A stretch of DNA of 10,363 nt, taken from the NCBI GenBank assembly GCA_003647095.1, contig QMME01000119.1:1-10363 (forward strand). The letters run 5' to 3'. Of the stretch, positions 1-6,752 are shown in pieces. The stretch's first letter is position 1, and every line of letters starts with the position of its first letter. The translations under genes and the position numbers were made by a program. A model generated the notes under the pieces. That model saw nothing but the letters and a program-made list of their open reading frames with translations. It had not been told where the DNA came from and searched no databases. The stretch comes from Deltaproteobacteria bacterium. GTDB lineage: Bacteria > Myxococcota > B64-G9.

Positions 1-66
1 ACTCTTCACCAGTTTTTCGAACTCGCTCATGGACGGGAAGCTAATTAGCGCAGCGGGTTTTGTCAA
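1..66 (-). CDS. 5' end of an unidentified gene (partial, runs off the left edge)
   Basis: This is the first 22 codons of a leftward reading frame, read from a TTG at 64-66 and open to the window edge. The protein begins MTKPAALISFPSMSEFEKLV. The TTG is preceded by AAGGA (71-75 on the minus strand) with 4 nt spacing. An in-frame stop lies just upstream at 67-69, so TTG is the earliest possible start. An ATG at 28-30 in the same frame (MSEFEKLVKS) is the alternative start, but I see no Shine-Dalgarno before it. The TTG lies 22 nt after the stop of the upstream AlkP-type gene, so this would be the fourth gene of the leftward operon. The fragment is too short to assign to a family. I favour TTG because its neighbours also use TTG. 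Confidence 0.42.
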   Translation of the reverse strand, partial: MTKPAALISFPSMSEFEKLVKS

Positions 67-88
67 TCATTCCTTGTCTCAGCTTTTT

Positions 89-1765
89 TCACAGGTACCC
101 CAGGTTCCGCAACGCTCGCAGCAAGCCGCCATGCCGTTGGCGCCCGGCCAGGTCGCTGGAAAGGAGCATGCCTCCGTGGCGAGCCGTTGGTGCCAGTTCC
201 GGCAGGACCCGTCCATCCAGGCCGGCAGGCACCTCGAGGTCCAGCATGGCCAGCATACTCGGGGCCAGATCCCACAACCTCGCTCCGGCCAGTGCTCCGG
301 CCTTGACACCCGCTCCCGCGGCCAGGAGTATTCCCTCCGCCAGGTGCGAGCCCGATGTGCCGATGCCCTTGGAGCCGATGCACTCGGCATCCTCCAGGCG
401 CCTGATCCAGGGGCCAGGCCCGTCGCTGACATCTGCCAGCAGACGATGCCCCCCCGGCCGCGCCAGTTCCAGCAACAGGTCGGGAAAGCGATCCAGGTAG
501 GCACCGGGGCCCAGATCCTGCCGCAACCAGGCCCTGGCGACAACGGCCCGTCCCCGCTCATCGCGTAAATCTAGCAATTGCTCCAGTAGTTTTCGCAGTA
601 GCCGGGCAGCAGTTTCCGGGAGAACCGTTCCCTGGCGCTCACGACCGGCCAGGTTCAACCATATCCCCGGATACTGGGGCAACTCGTCGGAGAAAGCCGC
701 GCTGTTTTTCCAGTCGATGCCGCCCAGCCGCCTGGCAGATTCCAGTTCCAGAGCAACCCTTTCGGGAATATTTTCCATCATCCAGCTTCGCTTCCGGGCT
801 GGGACCAGCCTCGCCGCCCCTTCCGCCATGCTTGCCAGTGCCCGGGTCGCCCGGCCGGCGCCCTTTGAAAACCTCAGCCATCCCGTCTGTTCCAGGAAAC
901 GGTTGATATACACCACCCGGTCGTGGTTGGAACCGAAACCATGGTCGGAAACCACCACCACTCGGGCATGCCGTTGATCCACCAGGCGCAGCAGCCGGCC
1001 CAGGCCCTGGTCCAGCGAACGCAGCACCTGCCGCGGCACATCCCCGACCCCGGGCCTGTCCCCGTGGTTTCCCCTTCTAATTCCGCGGGTTCTTGGCGAA
1101 CTATGGTCGCGGAAAGCCCAGAAGTGATGGGCCGCGGTGTCGAACTCGTTGAACACCACCCAGGCCAGGTCGACGGGGTGGGCTTGCAGGATTTTCTCTA
1201 CTATTTTGGTCTTCTTTTCTATATTGATCGGCAGTTGCCTGGCGACCCTACGGTGCCAGCCCGGTCCCTGCCAGATCTCGTCTTCTACTCGCGGCCAGTT
1301 CAGGTGCCGGCCACGCAACCAGTCGGCGAACCAGCGGGGGCTGCAGAAACGCAAGCCGCTCGCAGAAATCGGCGTGTCGAAGCCGGGAATCGTCAGCACA
1401 TCCCTTTCCGCGGGCTGGGTTCCCGGGATTCCCAAGCTGGCCGCACGCAACCCCGCTCTGGTAGCCAGCGCCAGCACGGTGGGCCCTGCCCGATCACGGG
1501 CTCCGTACAGCCGCAGGCGGTAGCTTCTCCGGTCGCGGCGCAGAAAATCGACCACACCATGGCGGGCGGGCCGCAGACCTGTCAGCGCACTGGTCCAGGC
1601 CGGCAGGGAACTGGCGGGAACCGTCGACAGCACACGACCATAGGTTCCGATGCGAGCCAGCCGGGACAGGTTGGGAAGCTCACCGGCCTCGAGCATCTCC
1701 TCGACCAATGCCGGTTCCGCCCCGTCCCAGCCGACGACCAGCAGCCTGGTAGTAGCCGTTTGCAA
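89..1765 (-). CDS. Cytoplasmic-type alkaline phosphatase superfamily (phosphodiesterase/nucleotide pyrophosphatase-like) protein
   Basis: A 558-aa protein of the AlkP superfamily, type I phosphodiesterase branch. These enzymes use two metal ions and a Ser/Thr nucleophile to cleave phosphate mono- or diesters. The metal and catalytic residues are in order: D14 in GWDG, candidate nucleophile S53 in ASSLPAW (four residues before the Trp, where the family usually has Thr), D209 and H213 in EFDTAAH, D274-H275 in VVSDHGFG, and H474 in SGSHLAEG. I see no signal peptide or membrane segment, so it is predicted to be cytosolic, unlike the other two AlkP-fold enzymes here. The start is TTG (1763-1765) with GGAGAG at 1774-1779 and 8 nt spacing. 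The only in-frame codons further upstream lead to the stop of the preceding gene. It follows the five-TM enzyme by 48 nt in the same operon. The C-terminus ends in LRNLGYL, matching the tail of that neighbour. The substrate is unknown. Family assignment is solid; specificity is not. Confidence 0.9.
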   Translation of the reverse strand: MQTATTRLLVVGWDGAEPALVEEMLEAGELPNLSRLARIGTYGRVLSTVPASSLPAWTSALTGLRPARHGVVDFLRRDRRSYRLRLYGARDRAGPTVLALATRAGLRAASLGIPGTQPAERDVLTIPGFDTPISASGLRFCSPRWFADWLRGRHLNWPRVEDEIWQGPGWHRRVARQLPINIEKKTKIVEKILQAHPVDLAWVVFNEFDTAAHHFWAFRDHSSPRTRGIRRGNHGDRPGVGDVPRQVLRSLDQGLGRLLRLVDQRHARVVVVSDHGFGSNHDRVVYINRFLEQTGWLRFSKGAGRATRALASMAEGAARLVPARKRSWMMENIPERVALELESARRLGGIDWKNSAAFSDELPQYPGIWLNLAGRERQGTVLPETAARLLRKLLEQLLDLRDERGRAVVARAWLRQDLGPGAYLDRFPDLLLELARPGGHRLLADVSDGPGPWIRRLEDAECIGSKGIGTSGSHLAEGILLAAGAGVKAGALAGARLWDLAPSMLAMLDLEVPAGLDGRVLPELAPTARHGGMLLSSDLAGRQRHGGLLRALRNLGYL

Positions 1766-1773
1766 GAAGCTGA

Positions 1774-1779
1774 CTCTCC
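1774..1779 (-). promoter_or_regulatory. Ribosome binding site supporting a TTG start
   Basis: GGAGAG on the minus strand, 8 nt before the TTG at 1763-1765. No ATG or GTG lies in frame between the upstream stop at 1814-1816 and this TTG, so this site decides the start of the AlkP-type gene. Confidence 0.55.
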
Positions 1780-1813
1780 GGCGGTTGTTGGCGATGACTC
1801 CCGGGGGTTCGGT

Positions 1814-3673
1814 TCACTGGGTATATCCCAGCGAGCGAAGTTGCTCCTCGGTCTGGTGATCTATCTCGACATCCTCGGTCCCACGATTCAGTGCGGCCGG
1901 ACCTTGCTCGAGCAGCTTCTTCAGCTCCTCGAGCACCCCGGTACGCTGCTCGGCCAGATTGTCTTTCTCGGAAGGATCGCCGTCCAGGGCGAAAAGCTGC
2001 CATTCCGGCTGTCCGCGGGGATCTTCCACCAGCGAGTGAATGATTTTCCAACTCCCCCGCCGCAACGCTACCAGTCGAGCACCCTGGTGATCCTCCTCGG
2101 CCCTTATTACCCGGTCAGGCCGTGGTGCAGCTTGCAGGGGGTAGCCGAACAGGTTCTCCGGGACCTGTCCCCCGGCCTGCGCCATTATCGTCGGCAGGAG
2201 ATCGAGCAGGCTGACGTTGTCCGCTCTGCGCGTTCCCGCCCCGGAACCGCCGGGGAAATGTACCATCAGGGGAACCCTGACCAGCTCCTGGTAGAGCGTG
2301 GTGCCGTGCCAGAAACCACCGTGGTCGGCGAATTCCTCTCCATGATCGGCGGTAACTATAATAAGGGCGCTGTCGAAGACACCCAACCGGCGCAGTTGCT
2401 CGAGCAACTGGCCGAAAATTTCGTCCCAGTGCGACACCTCCTGGCGATAGAGATCCAGCAACTGCTCCGCCCGCTCCACCGGAGGATGGGGGGTTTCAAC
2501 CCGTGCCACCGCCCGGCCGTCATAGGGATGGGCGAAATAGGGGTCGTGGGGTTCCATGTAGTGCAGATAGAGAAAGAAAGGGCCATCTCCGGCGAGTTGC
2601 TCCAGGTACCTGCCGGCCTGAAGATTTATCTTTTCACCAGGTGCGTAGTAGCGTTCCGGACGGCGTTGCCCGGGCAGGAAACGGAGTCGCACCAGCCTCC
2701 ACAACTCGACCAGGAACAGGCGGCTGGCCGCACCCGGCGCTCCCAGAAATGCTTCCGGCCCCAGGTAGGCATAAGCGGAAAAACCCCTTCCCAGTCCAAA
2801 GACCGGTGCCAGGTTGACGTTGGTTACCACGGCCGCGGTATTCCAGCCTGCCTTGTCGAGTAGACTGGCCACCGTGGGAATGTCACCAGGAAGCCGGGAA
2901 GCCTTGTGAACCGTTCCGTGTTGCCGGGGCAGCAGACCGGTCAGTATCGATGTCACCGAGGGCCTGGTCCAGCTTGCCGCCGACCAGGCGTTTTCGAAAA
3001 CCACCGCGTGGCGCGCAAAATCTTCCAGGTTGGGTGTCGATACCCCGGTAGCGTACGGTCCGGTTTGATCGGCGCGCAGGGCGTCGGCAACAACCAGGAT
3101 TACCGGCGAGCCCTGTTTTGCCGTTTCCCCTCCGACCTCCCGGTTTTCCTTCAAGACCAGTGCCGGAGGACCGACTTGCCCGGCGCTGCCCCAGAACCCG
3201 GCCGGCAAGGCCAGTCCCAGAACGATCATCGCTCCCAGGGGGCGGGCGGCCGAGGCCAGGGCCAACCGCTTGCAAATCACCAACAACAACCAGCAGCCAG
3301 GCAACAGTGCCAGTAGTGTCAACCAGCCCAGCCAACCCGCACCCGACAGGGATTCGCCCCAGGCATCACGCCAGACCAGGAATCCCCCGGCTCCCAGGAC
3401 CAGCAACAGCACCGGCCAACGAATCGTCCTGCTGAGGAATATCTCGAAGGCGTGCTGATCACGCCGTCCGCTTCCTCCGAACAACAGGGCGTACAGAAAT
3501 CCGTATCCGGCACCGGCCAGGCCATACAGACAGGCGCCGTACAACCAGGCAGCAGGTTGTCCCGGGGCGTGGTAGAGGGCTTCCAACAATCCCAGCAGCG
3601 CCAGGGACCAACCCACGCCACCGGTTCCGCCAGCCAGTATCCGGCCCGGAGAAATGCTACCTTGCCACTTCAT
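1814..3673 (-). CDS. Five-TM membrane-anchored sulfatase-family (AlkP-fold) enzyme with Thr at the FGly position
   Basis: A 619-aa protein. Residues ~12-165 contain about five hydrophobic segments (roughly 20-35, 42-65, 86-103, 112-134, 147-165). A sulfatase-type AlkP domain follows from ~190 to ~560 and is probably periplasmic. Visible metal-site motifs are D197 in VVADALRAD, H371/E374/H376 in LHYMEPHDPY, D443-H444 in TADHGEEF, and H456 in FWHGTTLY. Where true sulfatases have C/S-x-P-x-R for formylglycine, this protein has T236-R-P-S-V. A Thr nucleophile is therefore likely, as in the phosphotransferases LtaS and EptA, which share the five-TM-plus-AlkP layout. 'Sulfatase' is thus a family label; phosphodiesterase or phospho-group transferase activity is my inference. 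The start is ATG with GGGAGG at 3683-3688 (9 nt spacing), and it overlaps the upstream gene by 17 nt, which implies cotranscription. The C-terminal tail is QLRSLGYTQ. Confidence 0.88.
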   Translation of the reverse strand: MKWQGSISPGRILAGGTGGVGWSLALLGLLEALYHAPGQPAAWLYGACLYGLAGAGYGFLYALLFGGSGRRDQHAFEIFLSRTIRWPVLLLVLGAGGFLVWRDAWGESLSGAGWLGWLTLLALLPGCWLLLVICKRLALASAARPLGAMIVLGLALPAGFWGSAGQVGPPALVLKENREVGGETAKQGSPVILVVADALRADQTGPYATGVSTPNLEDFARHAVVFENAWSAASWTRPSVTSILTGLLPRQHGTVHKASRLPGDIPTVASLLDKAGWNTAAVVTNVNLAPVFGLGRGFSAYAYLGPEAFLGAPGAASRLFLVELWRLVRLRFLPGQRRPERYYAPGEKINLQAGRYLEQLAGDGPFFLYLHYMEPHDPYFAHPYDGRAVARVETPHPPVERAEQLLDLYRQEVSHWDEIFGQLLEQLRRLGVFDSALIIVTADHGEEFADHGGFWHGTTLYQELVRVPLMVHFPGGSGAGTRRADNVSLLDLLPTIMAQAGGQVPENLFGYPLQAAPRPDRVIRAEEDHQGARLVALRRGSWKIIHSLVEDPRGQPEWQLFALDGDPSEKDNLAEQRTGVLEELKKLLEQGPAALNRGTEDVEIDHQTEEQLRSLGYTQ

Positions 3674-4715
3674 TTTTTGTGGCCTCCCGCTTTTCTGAAC
3701 CCTGCCTGCTCATCCAGGCCGCTGCCCGTGATACCACGTCAACGAGGGAATGCTCGTCCTGGGGCCTGACTGCAGGCATCAGCAACCAGATTACTCCCCC
3801 CATCAGGCTGTAGATCTCCCCGGCCAGATAACCAAGGAATCCCAGCAGGACTGCCTGGTCCGCCGGCACGCCCACGGTCGAGAGGAAGAAGACGAAGGTC
3901 CCTTCCCTGACCCCGATGCCGGCAATCGACACCGGTACCAGGGTGGCGGCAATCATCAGCGGTCCCACGAACAGTACCTCCAGGCCCGACACCTGGGCTC
4001 CCACCGCCCGGGCTGTGGCCAGGTACATGGCCGAGGTGCCCCCGTGCACCAGCAATCCCAGGCCCACAGCCGCCAGCATGGTCCCCGGTTGCCTGCCGAA
4101 GCGAGCCACGGCGTCGCTCATCCTCGCCAGGGCCACGGTAAGCCTGGTTCCCCGCCGCCCCCATCTCTCTGACAGGCGACCGAACCAGCCCGGGCGTACC
4201 AACAGCAATACCGATACCAGTATGGGCAGGCTGATGATCACCGCCATCAACACGGTCGTTCTTTCCTGCAGCATGCGTTGTCCGAAAGGCAACACGGCCA
4301 GGCACAGCAGCGACAGTGCCAGCAAGCCGATTATCTTTTCCACCACCGTGACGGCGACGGTACGAGCCACCTGGCGGGAGCGAATCGCCGCCCAGTAGGT
4401 GCGGTAGGCGTCCAGCCCGATGGTGCTGGGCAGGAAGGAGCCGAAGAAACGTCCCACCAGGTACGCCCCCCCGAGGTGAGTGAGGCGAAATTGTATCTGT
4501 TGCGCTCGCAACATGAGCCACCAGCGCGTCACCCCGGCCAGGATGCCGCTCCCCTTGATCAGCATCGCCAGAAAAAACCAACCCAGATGGGTGTCCTTGA
4601 TGGTGTCCGCCACCCGGTGCAAGTTGGCGTGGCGAAGCAACAGCCACATGAGCACGATGCTGATTGCAGCCCGCAACAACCCGCGGGCCAGGCGAATTCC
4701 TTTTCCCTTCGGCAA
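3657..4715 (-). CDS. Flippase-like integral membrane protein, YbhN/UPF0104 (lysylphosphatidylglycerol synthase TM domain) family
   Basis: A 352-aa polytopic inner-membrane protein with about eight hydrophobic segments and no soluble enzymatic domain. It carries the two hallmark stretches of the family. One is GRFFGSFLPSTIGLDAYR at residues ~88-105 (compare the family pattern FF..LP..IGGD..R). The other is PVSIAGIGVREG at residues ~261-272 (compare S..GIGVRE). The family includes the flippase domain of MprF, archaeal AglD-like proteins and YbhN, and is generally thought to move or bind lipids or lipid-linked intermediates. It lacks the MprF lysyl-transferase domain, so an aminoacyl-PG synthase call would be wrong. 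The start is TTG with an excellent GAGGAG at 4721-4726 (5 nt spacing); the in-frame stop at 4737-4739 excludes other starts. It is the first gene of the leftward operon, and its 3' end overlaps the five-TM enzyme gene, suggesting a shared membrane substrate. Confidence 0.88.
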   Translation of the reverse strand: MPKGKGIRLARGLLRAAISIVLMWLLLRHANLHRVADTIKDTHLGWFFLAMLIKGSGILAGVTRWWLMLRAQQIQFRLTHLGGAYLVGRFFGSFLPSTIGLDAYRTYWAAIRSRQVARTVAVTVVEKIIGLLALSLLCLAVLPFGQRMLQERTTVLMAVIISLPILVSVLLLVRPGWFGRLSERWGRRGTRLTVALARMSDAVARFGRQPGTMLAAVGLGLLVHGGTSAMYLATARAVGAQVSGLEVLFVGPLMIAATLVPVSIAGIGVREGTFVFFLSTVGVPADQAVLLGFLGYLAGEIYSLMGGVIWLLMPAVRPQDEHSLVDVVSRAAAWMSRQGSEKREATKNEVAR

Positions 4716-4720
4716 GTTGT

Positions 4721-4726
4721 CTCCTC
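4721..4726 (-). promoter_or_regulatory. Strong Shine-Dalgarno fixing a TTG start
   Basis: GAGGAG on the minus strand, 5 nt before the TTG at 4713-4715. The frame is closed upstream by TGA at 4737-4739 with no ATG or GTG between. The flippase-like gene therefore initiates at this TTG. Confidence 0.7.
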
Positions 4727-4754
4727 TTCCCCGCCATCACCAGGAATGATGCTG

Positions 4755-4783
4755 TTGACCGGCGGGGGTTTGTCCTCTATAAC
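4755..4783 (+). promoter_or_regulatory. Sigma70-type promoter for the rightward operon
   Basis: TTGACC at 4755-4760, then 17 nt, then TATAAC at 4778-4783. Each hexamer has five of six consensus bases at the optimal spacing. Transcription would start near 4790, giving a leader of about 64 nt before the GTG at 4854. The -10 overlaps the -10 of a promoter on the opposite strand. This is a motif match only. Confidence 0.6.
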
Positions 4784-4804
4784 ATCGGCCCGACAGTGGT
4801 TCAA
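4776..4804 (-). promoter_or_regulatory. Sigma70-type promoter for the leftward operon, sharing its -10 region with the rightward promoter
   Basis: On the minus strand TTGAAC (4799-4804), 17 nt, TATAGA (4776-4781). Each hexamer has four of six consensus bases and spacing is optimal. The predicted start near 4769 gives a leader of about 54 nt to the TTG at 4715. Its -10 covers the same TATA core as the plus-strand promoter, so the two polymerases could not bind together. Confidence 0.45.
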
Positions 4805-4827
4805 GCCGGCCGTCAAAGCAGGCCGGC
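4805..4827. repeat. Perfect 7-bp inverted repeat in the divergent control region
   Basis: GCCGGCC at 4805-4811 and GGCCGGC at 4821-4827, separated by 9 nt. It abuts the -35 of the leftward promoter and lies inside the predicted leader of the rightward transcript. It could be a protein-binding operator or an RNA hairpin. No T-run follows, so it does not look like an intrinsic terminator. Confidence 0.5.
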
Positions 4828-4853
4828 ACACTATTACTGGAAAGTGACTGATC

Positions 4854-6752
4854 GTGCCCAGAACGACACGCCGACACTTCATTCAGACCGTGCTGGCCGC
4901 CGGTGCCCAGGCAACCTGCTGGCCGCTGGTGGCCCGGGCCGGGCGCAAACATCATCCGGTCGTGTTGCTGGGGTTCGACGGAGTTGATCCCCGGCTGGTG
5001 GAACGTTTCGGGCGGGCCGGGATGTTACCCAACCTGATGCGCCTGGCCCGCTCCGGTCACCTGGGCCCACTGGCCTCCACCAGCCCTCCCAACTCGCCGG
5101 TCGCCTGGTCGACGTTCGCCACCGGCCGTGATCCTGGCGAGCACGGTGTTTTCGGCTTCCTGACCCGTGACGCCGGCAATTACCTGCCCGCCATCGCTCC
5201 CTACAGCATTTCTCCTCCGCGTTTCTCACCTTACCGAGCCGCCCGGGCCGTATCCAGGCGCCAGGGTCGTGATTTCTGGCAAACCCTGGACGGCCGGGGG
5301 CGCTCGCTGACCATGCTGTTCGTGCCCTATGCCTATCCCCCCCCCCGGTTGCGCCACGGGCGGGTGATAGCCGGCCTGGGCGCCTGCGATCTGCGCTTCA
5401 CCAACAGTTCCTTTACCTATTACACCAGCGAGAGCAGTCGAGCCGGCAAGAAATCGCGGGCGGCCGGTGGTCGCATCGTGCCCGTGCAAGTGGTGTCCGG
5501 GCAGGTGCGGACCTCGCTGCAGGGCCCCTGGGGGCCAGGCGGTAAGCCGCTGACCCTGCCCCTGGTGCTGGTTGTAGATCGCCGTTCGCACCAGGTGACA
5601 ATAAACCTGGCCGGGCAACGCCAGCGACTCACCCCGGGACAACGCAGCAACTGGTTCAAGGTTGTTTTCACTGCCGAAGGCCACCAGTTTGCCGGGCGGC
5701 TGCGTTTTCACCTCATCGAGGTGACACCAGACCTGAAACTGTACGCCACGCCCATCGGCCTCGATCCCCGCCGTCCCGCCTTGCCCCTGGGCTGGCCCGG
5801 CAAGTGGTTGTCCAGGTCCGTGCAGCAGCATGACCTGTCCACCGTCGGCTGGGTACACGACACCTCTGCGGTTAATGCCGGGGTGTTGCCGGCGGAAGTC
5901 TTCCTGCAGCAGTTGCTCGACACCATGCAGCAAAGAGCCTCCCTGTTGCTACGGGAGATATCCACTGCCCTGCCCCAGGTCACCCTGGCGGTGTTCACCG
6001 GCACCGATCGGGCGGCTCACATGTTCTACCGGCAACTCGATGAACCCCGGGGCGGGGCCATAGGCAGGGTATACCGCCTGATGGACGACATCGTGGGACG
6101 GGTGCAAAGTCGGCTGCCGGCCGGTTGCCAGTTGGTGGTCATGTCCGACCACGGGTTTCATCCCTTCGATCACCAGCTACACCTCAACAACTGGCTCGTC
6201 CAGCAAGGAATGCAGGTGCGCCGGAGAGCGGGCCAGGCGATGAAGTTTTTGCGGGGAATCGACTGGTCCAGGACCTCGGCCTACGCCCTGGGCAACGGGC
6301 AGATCTACGTCAACCAGCTGGGACGCGAGGGCAAGGGAACGGTTCCGGCCGGGCCCGCCCGGCAAGCAGTGCTCGAAAAGGCAGCCAAGACCTTGCTCGA
6401 GCTACGCCATCCGGAGACTGGCCGGCGGCCGGTGCGGGCCGTCGTCCCCGTGGCAGACCGGGCGGCTGCCGGGGTGCGGGATCGTGCCCCCGACCTGCAG
6501 GTGGCCTTCGCACCCGGCTGGCGCAGTTCCTGGGAGACGTCCCTGGGCGGCGCCCCGGCAACCGGTATCTTCGCGCCCAACCCCAAGGCCTGGTGTGGCG
6601 ACCATGCTGCCAGCCATGAGCCCGAAACACCGGGATTCATCGCCTGCGGCAAACGACTACGCAAGCCGGACCCCTGGATCGGCGACCTGGCCAACAGCCT
6701 GCTGGCACTATGCGGCATCGAGGGCGAAGGTCGGGGACGGGCATTATTGTGA
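4854..6752 (+). CDS. Tat-exported alkaline phosphatase superfamily (phosphodiesterase-like) protein
   Basis: A 632-aa protein with an N-terminal twin-arginine signal: RRHFIQ at residues 6-11, a hydrophobic stretch to ~27, and possible cleavage near VARA-G. It should therefore be folded in the cytoplasm and exported. AlkP-superfamily residues are in order: D42 in GFDGVD, candidate nucleophile S81 in NSPVAW, D385 and H389 in GTDRAAH, D432-H433 in MSDHGFH, and D583-H584 in CGDH. WRSSWETSLGG (residues 556-566) is a stretch I recognise from a large uncharacterised branch of this superfamily. A beta-rich insertion lies between residues ~180 and 310 (TYYTSE to LYATPIG), between the nucleophile and the second metal motif. 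The start is GTG at 4854 with a weak GGAAAGTG upstream. A run of ten C lies at 5337-5346 inside the gene. It is the first gene of the rightward operon, coupled to a glycosyltransferase. It probably hydrolyses or transfers a phospho-group outside the membrane; the substrate is unknown. Confidence 0.88.
   Translation: MPRTTRRHFIQTVLAAGAQATCWPLVARAGRKHHPVVLLGFDGVDPRLVERFGRAGMLPNLMRLARSGHLGPLASTSPPNSPVAWSTFATGRDPGEHGVFGFLTRDAGNYLPAIAPYSISPPRFSPYRAARAVSRRQGRDFWQTLDGRGRSLTMLFVPYAYPPPRLRHGRVIAGLGACDLRFTNSSFTYYTSESSRAGKKSRAAGGRIVPVQVVSGQVRTSLQGPWGPGGKPLTLPLVLVVDRRSHQVTINLAGQRQRLTPGQRSNWFKVVFTAEGHQFAGRLRFHLIEVTPDLKLYATPIGLDPRRPALPLGWPGKWLSRSVQQHDLSTVGWVHDTSAVNAGVLPAEVFLQQLLDTMQQRASLLLREISTALPQVTLAVFTGTDRAAHMFYRQLDEPRGGAIGRVYRLMDDIVGRVQSRLPAGCQLVVMSDHGFHPFDHQLHLNNWLVQQGMQVRRRAGQAMKFLRGIDWSRTSAYALGNGQIYVNQLGREGKGTVPAGPARQAVLEKAAKTLLELRHPETGRRPVRAVVPVADRAAAGVRDRAPDLQVAFAPGWRSSWETSLGGAPATGIFAPNPKAWCGDHAASHEPETPGFIACGKRLRKPDPWIGDLANSLLALCGIEGEGRGRALL
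5337..5346 (+). repeat. C10 homopolymer tract within the coding region
   Basis: Ten consecutive C residues encode Pro162-Pro164 and the first base of Arg165 in the Tat-exported enzyme. Gain or loss of one C would frameshift the gene before its metal-site residues at 385-584. Such tracts are known slippage sites in other bacteria; variation here is untested. Confidence 0.8.

Noticed and set aside
1766..1816. Possible stop-codon readthrough fusing the five-TM enzyme to the downstream AlkP gene (same frame, one TGA, 16 codons between)
   Set aside because: The upstream protein has a normal family C-terminus (LRSLGYTQ) and the downstream TTG has a suitable Shine-Dalgarno. Sharing a frame is a one-in-three coincidence.
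923..2863. A 646-codon open frame on the plus strand across two minus-strand genes
   Set aside because: It is a shadow of third-position GC bias. The translation is Gln/Pro/Arg-rich with no domain, it spans a gene boundary, and the opposite frames carry clear AlkP-superfamily motifs.
3657..4715. Lysylphosphatidylglycerol synthase (MprF)
   Set aside because: Only the flippase-like membrane domain family is present. The C-terminal aminoacyl-transferase domain is absent at 352 aa.
3739..4740. 333-codon minus-strand frame overlapping the YbhN-type gene
   Set aside because: The Gly/His/Arg-rich translation is not protein-like. The other frame has membrane helices and family motifs.
5226..5933. 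235-codon minus-strand frame inside the Tat-exported enzyme gene
   Set aside because: Antisense shadow with low-complexity composition and no recognisable start signal or domain.
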